Part shown: piece by piece, positions 61,559 to 64,000 of the stretch
Numbering within the stretch: position 1 is the stretch's first letter
Layout of the letters: every line of letters begins with the position of its first letter
Assembly (NCBI GenBank): GCA_023416995.1
Contig: JAEZGI010000050.1
Coordinates: 21,614 to 85,613, forward strand
DNA length: 64,000 nucleotides
DNA from: Bacteroidota bacterium
GTDB lineage: Bacteria; Bacteroidota; Bacteroidia; Chitinophagales; Chitinophagaceae
Direction of reading: 5' to 3'
Notes under the pieces: generated by a model
What the model saw: the letters and a program-made list of their open reading frames with translations, nothing else
Databases searched by the model: none
What the model was told of the DNA's origin: nothing
Position numbers and translations under genes: made by a program

Positions 61559-63751
61559 ATGAAACTTATTCTAAGATTCAGTTCTGTTTGTGTGCTGTTG
61601 ATTTCGGTTACAGTTCAAGCCCAAGTAACTATTCGAACTGTGCAATCTTCGGTTATTAATGAACATGGAATATATCAGCAGTCTGAAAGATTCAATGAAA
61701 TACGAGTCTCAAGTACCGAGGCCGAGAAGATCATTGAAGCCGAAAACAAGCTTCCTCTCGAAAAGGGACTTCAAAAATTTGATCATGCTTATGAAACATC
61801 CGTATCTCTTTCCAATTTCTCGACTTGGAAAACAGTTGATAGTTATGCTTTTAGTAGGATAAGAATCGCAGTATCGCAAGCGCCTACGCTACGACTATAT
61901 TTTGATCGCCTTGTTCTTCCTGATAGTGCTGAAGCGTATATCTACAATGAACAAGGCACAACAATACTTGGCCCTATCTCGAAGAAAGACAATTCAAAGC
62001 CTAATCAGTTATGGGGCACATGTATTTTTCCAGGCGAAGCAATATTCATTGAAATGAAGGTTCTCAGCGTCGACAAAAGCAAACTAGACATCAGCCTGCG
62101 AAAAATAATGTTCGGTTTTCGAAAGGACGAGATTCGAGCTCCCCGTTTAAAAAATGATACATTATCGAGTGCTTCTACTTTTGGCTCATCGAGTCCTTGC
62201 AATGTGAATGTTTTGTGCGCACCTGGAGCTGGATATGCGAATGAACGTTCGGCTGTGGCACTTATTTTAGCGGAGGGTGGGAAAGGTTCAGGCTTCATGA
62301 TAAATGATGTTTGTGGAACCCGACAACCTCATTTTTTGACCGCATATCATAATACTGTGTCCAGAAATCCTGCGAATTGGCAGTTTATTTTCCATTATTG
62401 GAGCCCCACGTGCAGTCCTAACCAGAATGGCTCGTTCTCGCTGCTATTCAATGGGGCATCCCTTTCTTCGAGCTGGATTCAGACCGATTTTGCACTTTTG
62501 TATCTCAACCAAACCCCTTCTATAACGAGCGGAATATCATATCTTGGCTGGAGTCGATCGACTGTGGCACCTACAAATTCAGTTGGCATCCATCACCCTT
62601 CAGGTGATGTGATGAAGATCGCTGTAGAAAATAGCGCAGCAGTCGTCGGAAATGTTCAAGGATATTTGAATACTGGTTGGCGGGTTCAATTTGATAACGG
62701 TATTGTGGAACCTGGATCATCCGGATCACCATTATTGAATCAAAACAAATTGGTGGTCGGTCAACTATATTCCAATACACAGCCAAGCACACCTTGCTTT
62801 TCGGCCAGCGGTGGTTCTAATTACGGCAAATTTGACCTTTCGTGGGCTGGTGGGGGTACCGCAGTCACAAGAGTAAGCAACTTTTTAGACCCTTCCAGCA
62901 CAGGCGCAACGTCGATACCGACACTTAATCCAAGTACGCAGCTTTCGATAATAGGACCAGAACTTCTTTGCACAAGTCAAACCTATTCTTTTCCTAATCT
63001 GCCCCCGGGCTACTCGGTGTCATCCTGGGTTGCTAATCCTGCATCTTCAGTAAGTATAAGTGCAACCGGCGCAACTGCAACTGTGACAAAGGTAAATCCC
63101 GGAATCGTTACACTTTACGCTGTACTGATGAACTCCTGCGGACTGTCTACTACTGTAAGTAAAGTATTGAATGTTGGTGCCCCTGTAACAATCATCCCAA
63201 CAATACAAGTCTGTGATGGTGGTTCCAGAAACTGGTTTCTAAGCGCCGGGCCAGTAACGAATATGACTTCATGGTATTGGACAGTTTCGTCGGGCAGCGG
63301 AATTACTATTTACAGCCCAAGTTCCCCTTCAACACTCGTGGGGGTGACAGGCGGCGGTTCTGTACAGTTAACTTACACAGATATATGCGGAATTTCCAAG
63401 AGCGATGGCATTACAGTTTATAATAATGGTTGCACATGGCTTAGAATCATACCGTCGCCAAATCCTGCGAAAGGTAAGATTAATGTAAGCATTGTCTCGG
63501 AGAACCAAGTTAGCAGCTTAGTCAATGGCCAACAGTATACCGCGAATATTGTTTCTGGCATTGATTCAAAAGGTAAAACCATAATTTCATTGTACGAGGT
63601 AAACACAAAAACTCTAATCAAACGATGGAAGTACAGTGAGTCAGAGACATCCAGCTACAGTCTTGATATTGCGGGATTGCGCAAAGGAATTTACGCAGTT
63701 CAGCTAGACAGAAACAATTTAACCACGGTATCCAAAATCATAATCGAATAA
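61559..63751 (+). CDS. Trypsin-like serine protease with T9SS sorting domain
   Basis: 730 residues from the ATG at 61559 (MKLILRFSSVCVLLISVTVQAQ, a signal peptide); a short in-frame extension to 61538 overlaps the upstream gene and is disregarded. Lysyl-endopeptidase-like catalytic domain with H264 (TAYHN), D310 (TDFALLYL) and S388 (GSSGSPLL), and cysteine pairs suggesting disulfides. Two Ig/PKD-like modules at about 465-615, then a C-terminal T9SS sorting domain (SPNPAKGKINV... GIYAVQLDRNN). A secreted protease; the N-terminal 190 residues are probably a propeptide. Confidence 0.9.
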   Translation: MKLILRFSSVCVLLISVTVQAQVTIRTVQSSVINEHGIYQQSERFNEIRVSSTEAEKIIEAENKLPLEKGLQKFDHAYETSVSLSNFSTWKTVDSYAFSRIRIAVSQAPTLRLYFDRLVLPDSAEAYIYNEQGTTILGPISKKDNSKPNQLWGTCIFPGEAIFIEMKVLSVDKSKLDISLRKIMFGFRKDEIRAPRLKNDTLSSASTFGSSSPCNVNVLCAPGAGYANERSAVALILAEGGKGSGFMINDVCGTRQPHFLTAYHNTVSRNPANWQFIFHYWSPTCSPNQNGSFSLLFNGASLSSSWIQTDFALLYLNQTPSITSGISYLGWSRSTVAPTNSVGIHHPSGDVMKIAVENSAAVVGNVQGYLNTGWRVQFDNGIVEPGSSGSPLLNQNKLVVGQLYSNTQPSTPCFSASGGSNYGKFDLSWAGGGTAVTRVSNFLDPSSTGATSIPTLNPSTQLSIIGPELLCTSQTYSFPNLPPGYSVSSWVANPASSVSISATGATATVTKVNPGIVTLYAVLMNSCGLSTTVSKVLNVGAPVTIIPTIQVCDGGSRNWFLSAGPVTNMTSWYWTVSSGSGITIYSPSSPSTLVGVTGGGSVQLTYTDICGISKSDGITVYNNGCTWLRIIPSPNPAKGKINVSIVSENQVSSLVNGQQYTANIVSGIDSKGKTIISLYEVNTKTLIKRWKYSESETSSYSLDIAGLRKGIYAVQLDRNNLTTVSKIIIE

Positions 63752-63795
63752 ATTGCCGGAAAAAGAATTAAGTCTTCTAAATAAATTCCTGCTAC

Positions 63796-63833
63796 AAAGC
63801 CTTCGGAAGAAAATCTTCTGAAGGCTTTTTTTT
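63796..63833 (+). terminator. Terminator after the protease gene
   Basis: AAAGCCTTCGGAAGA (63796-63810) pairs with TCTTCTGAAGGCTTT (63814-63828) with one G-U, loop AAA, followed by further T to 63833. One of the strongest terminators in the window. Confidence 0.9.
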
Positions 63834-63857
63834 ATCTTCCTCCCCCAAACCGTCACA

Positions 63858-64000
63858 ATGAATAACTCAAGGCGATCATTTCTGTATAAAGCTGGCTTAC
63901 TTGCCGGCGCATTTTCTTCCGATAGTCTTTTCAATCAACTGCACGCTGAAACCCTTAGCAAGGCCGCAGCCAACACAAGTGCTGACCCTATGATCGCAGC
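63858..64000 (+). CDS. Tat-exported protein, N-terminal part (truncated by window)
   Basis: First 47 codons: MNNSRRSFLYKAGLLAGAF... to ADPMIA. A twin-arginine signal (SRRSFL, then a hydrophobic stretch) is clear. The following LSKAAANTSADPMIAA resembles the start of Tat-exported class V aminotransferase-like (isopenicillin N epimerase type) proteins of Bacteroidetes, but too little is visible to be sure. Confidence 0.65.
   Translation, partial: MNNSRRSFLYKAGLLAGAFSSDSLFNQLHAETLSKAAANTSADPMIA

Noticed and set aside
1..64000. CRISPR arrays, tRNA or rRNA genes, insertion sequences, toxin-antitoxin operons
   Set aside because: Read on both strands; no regularly spaced repeats, tRNA cloverleaf sequences, transposase frames or paired toxin-antitoxin genes were seen. 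The MORN/YwqK proteins are called antitoxin-like only by name.

Overview
The window is a stretch of chromosome from a member of the Bacteroidetes, most likely family Chitinophagaceae (order Chitinophagales). Evidence: several start sites are preceded by the Bacteroidetes -7 element TAnnTTTG, in two cases with a TTG about 20 bases upstream; purine-rich Shine-Dalgarno sequences are mostly absent; two large secreted proteases end in type IX secretion (Por) sorting domains; and many proteins belong to families typical of the phylum (ATP-only short AMP nucleosidase, HsdR_N-like orphan protein, DUF4442, DUF4272, lipoproteins with a short hydrophobic leader ending in SC or GC). No tRNA, rRNA, CRISPR array or insertion sequence was recognised. 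The family-level placement is an inference.

Layout. 1-5.6 kb, minus strand: ATP synthase gamma, ScpB with a very acidic tail, diaminopimelate decarboxylase, a DUF4442 protein and an RNA-type metallo-beta-lactamase. 5.7-6.8 kb: surE and a coupled small membrane protein. 6.8-13 kb, minus strand: a six-gene nucleotide-sugar operon (DegT aminotransferase, UDP-glucose dehydrogenase, UDP-glucuronate decarboxylase, rfbB, rfbC, rfbD) with a good promoter at 12928-12958; rfbA is missing from the window. 13-18 kb: Kdo transferase, thymidine kinase, a lipoprotein and a ccmB-ccmC-ccmD cytochrome c maturation set. 18-26 kb: glutamate-type dehydrogenase, DUF1398 and DUF4272 proteins, an orphan nuclease-like protein, AMP nucleosidase, a double ABC ATPase, queA and an exported esterase. 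26-33 kb, minus strand: CPA2 antiporter, a surface-type protein, aspartate kinase, an Ldh-family oxidoreductase and an exported sugar isomerase. 33-40 kb: a probable L,D-transpeptidase, ssb, mnmA, a lipoprotein, a T9SS subtilase and an rRNA m5C methyltransferase. 40-45 kb: odhA-odhB encoding 2-oxoglutarate dehydrogenase E1 and E2, then rpsT. 45.6-51.6 kb: a BP74-like lipoprotein, an M14 peptidase, two tandem MORN/YwqK-repeat proteins (the first with a TonB C-terminal domain) and an MFS exporter. 51.6-59.5 kb: a bacterial alpha-2-macroglobulin with an intact thioester motif, divergent from penicillin-binding protein 1C.

59.45-63.8 kb differs from the rest. It begins with a 1.35 kb AT-rich stretch without a conventional gene but with a chain of very short open frames on the minus strand, some overlapping end to start and one carrying an in-frame stop. 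This is followed by an operator-like 22-base palindrome and a two-gene unit (outer-membrane beta-barrel and a secreted trypsin-like protease with a T9SS tail), closed by a strong terminator. The window ends inside a gene for a Tat-exported protein.

Most of the window is ordinary core chromosome. The observations that I consider most worth following are the micro-ORF remnant region at 59.6-60.4 kb with its downstream palindrome and secreted pair, the tandem MORN-repeat genes, the BP74-like lipoprotein, and ccmB, whose conserved N-terminus lies upstream of any normal start codon.
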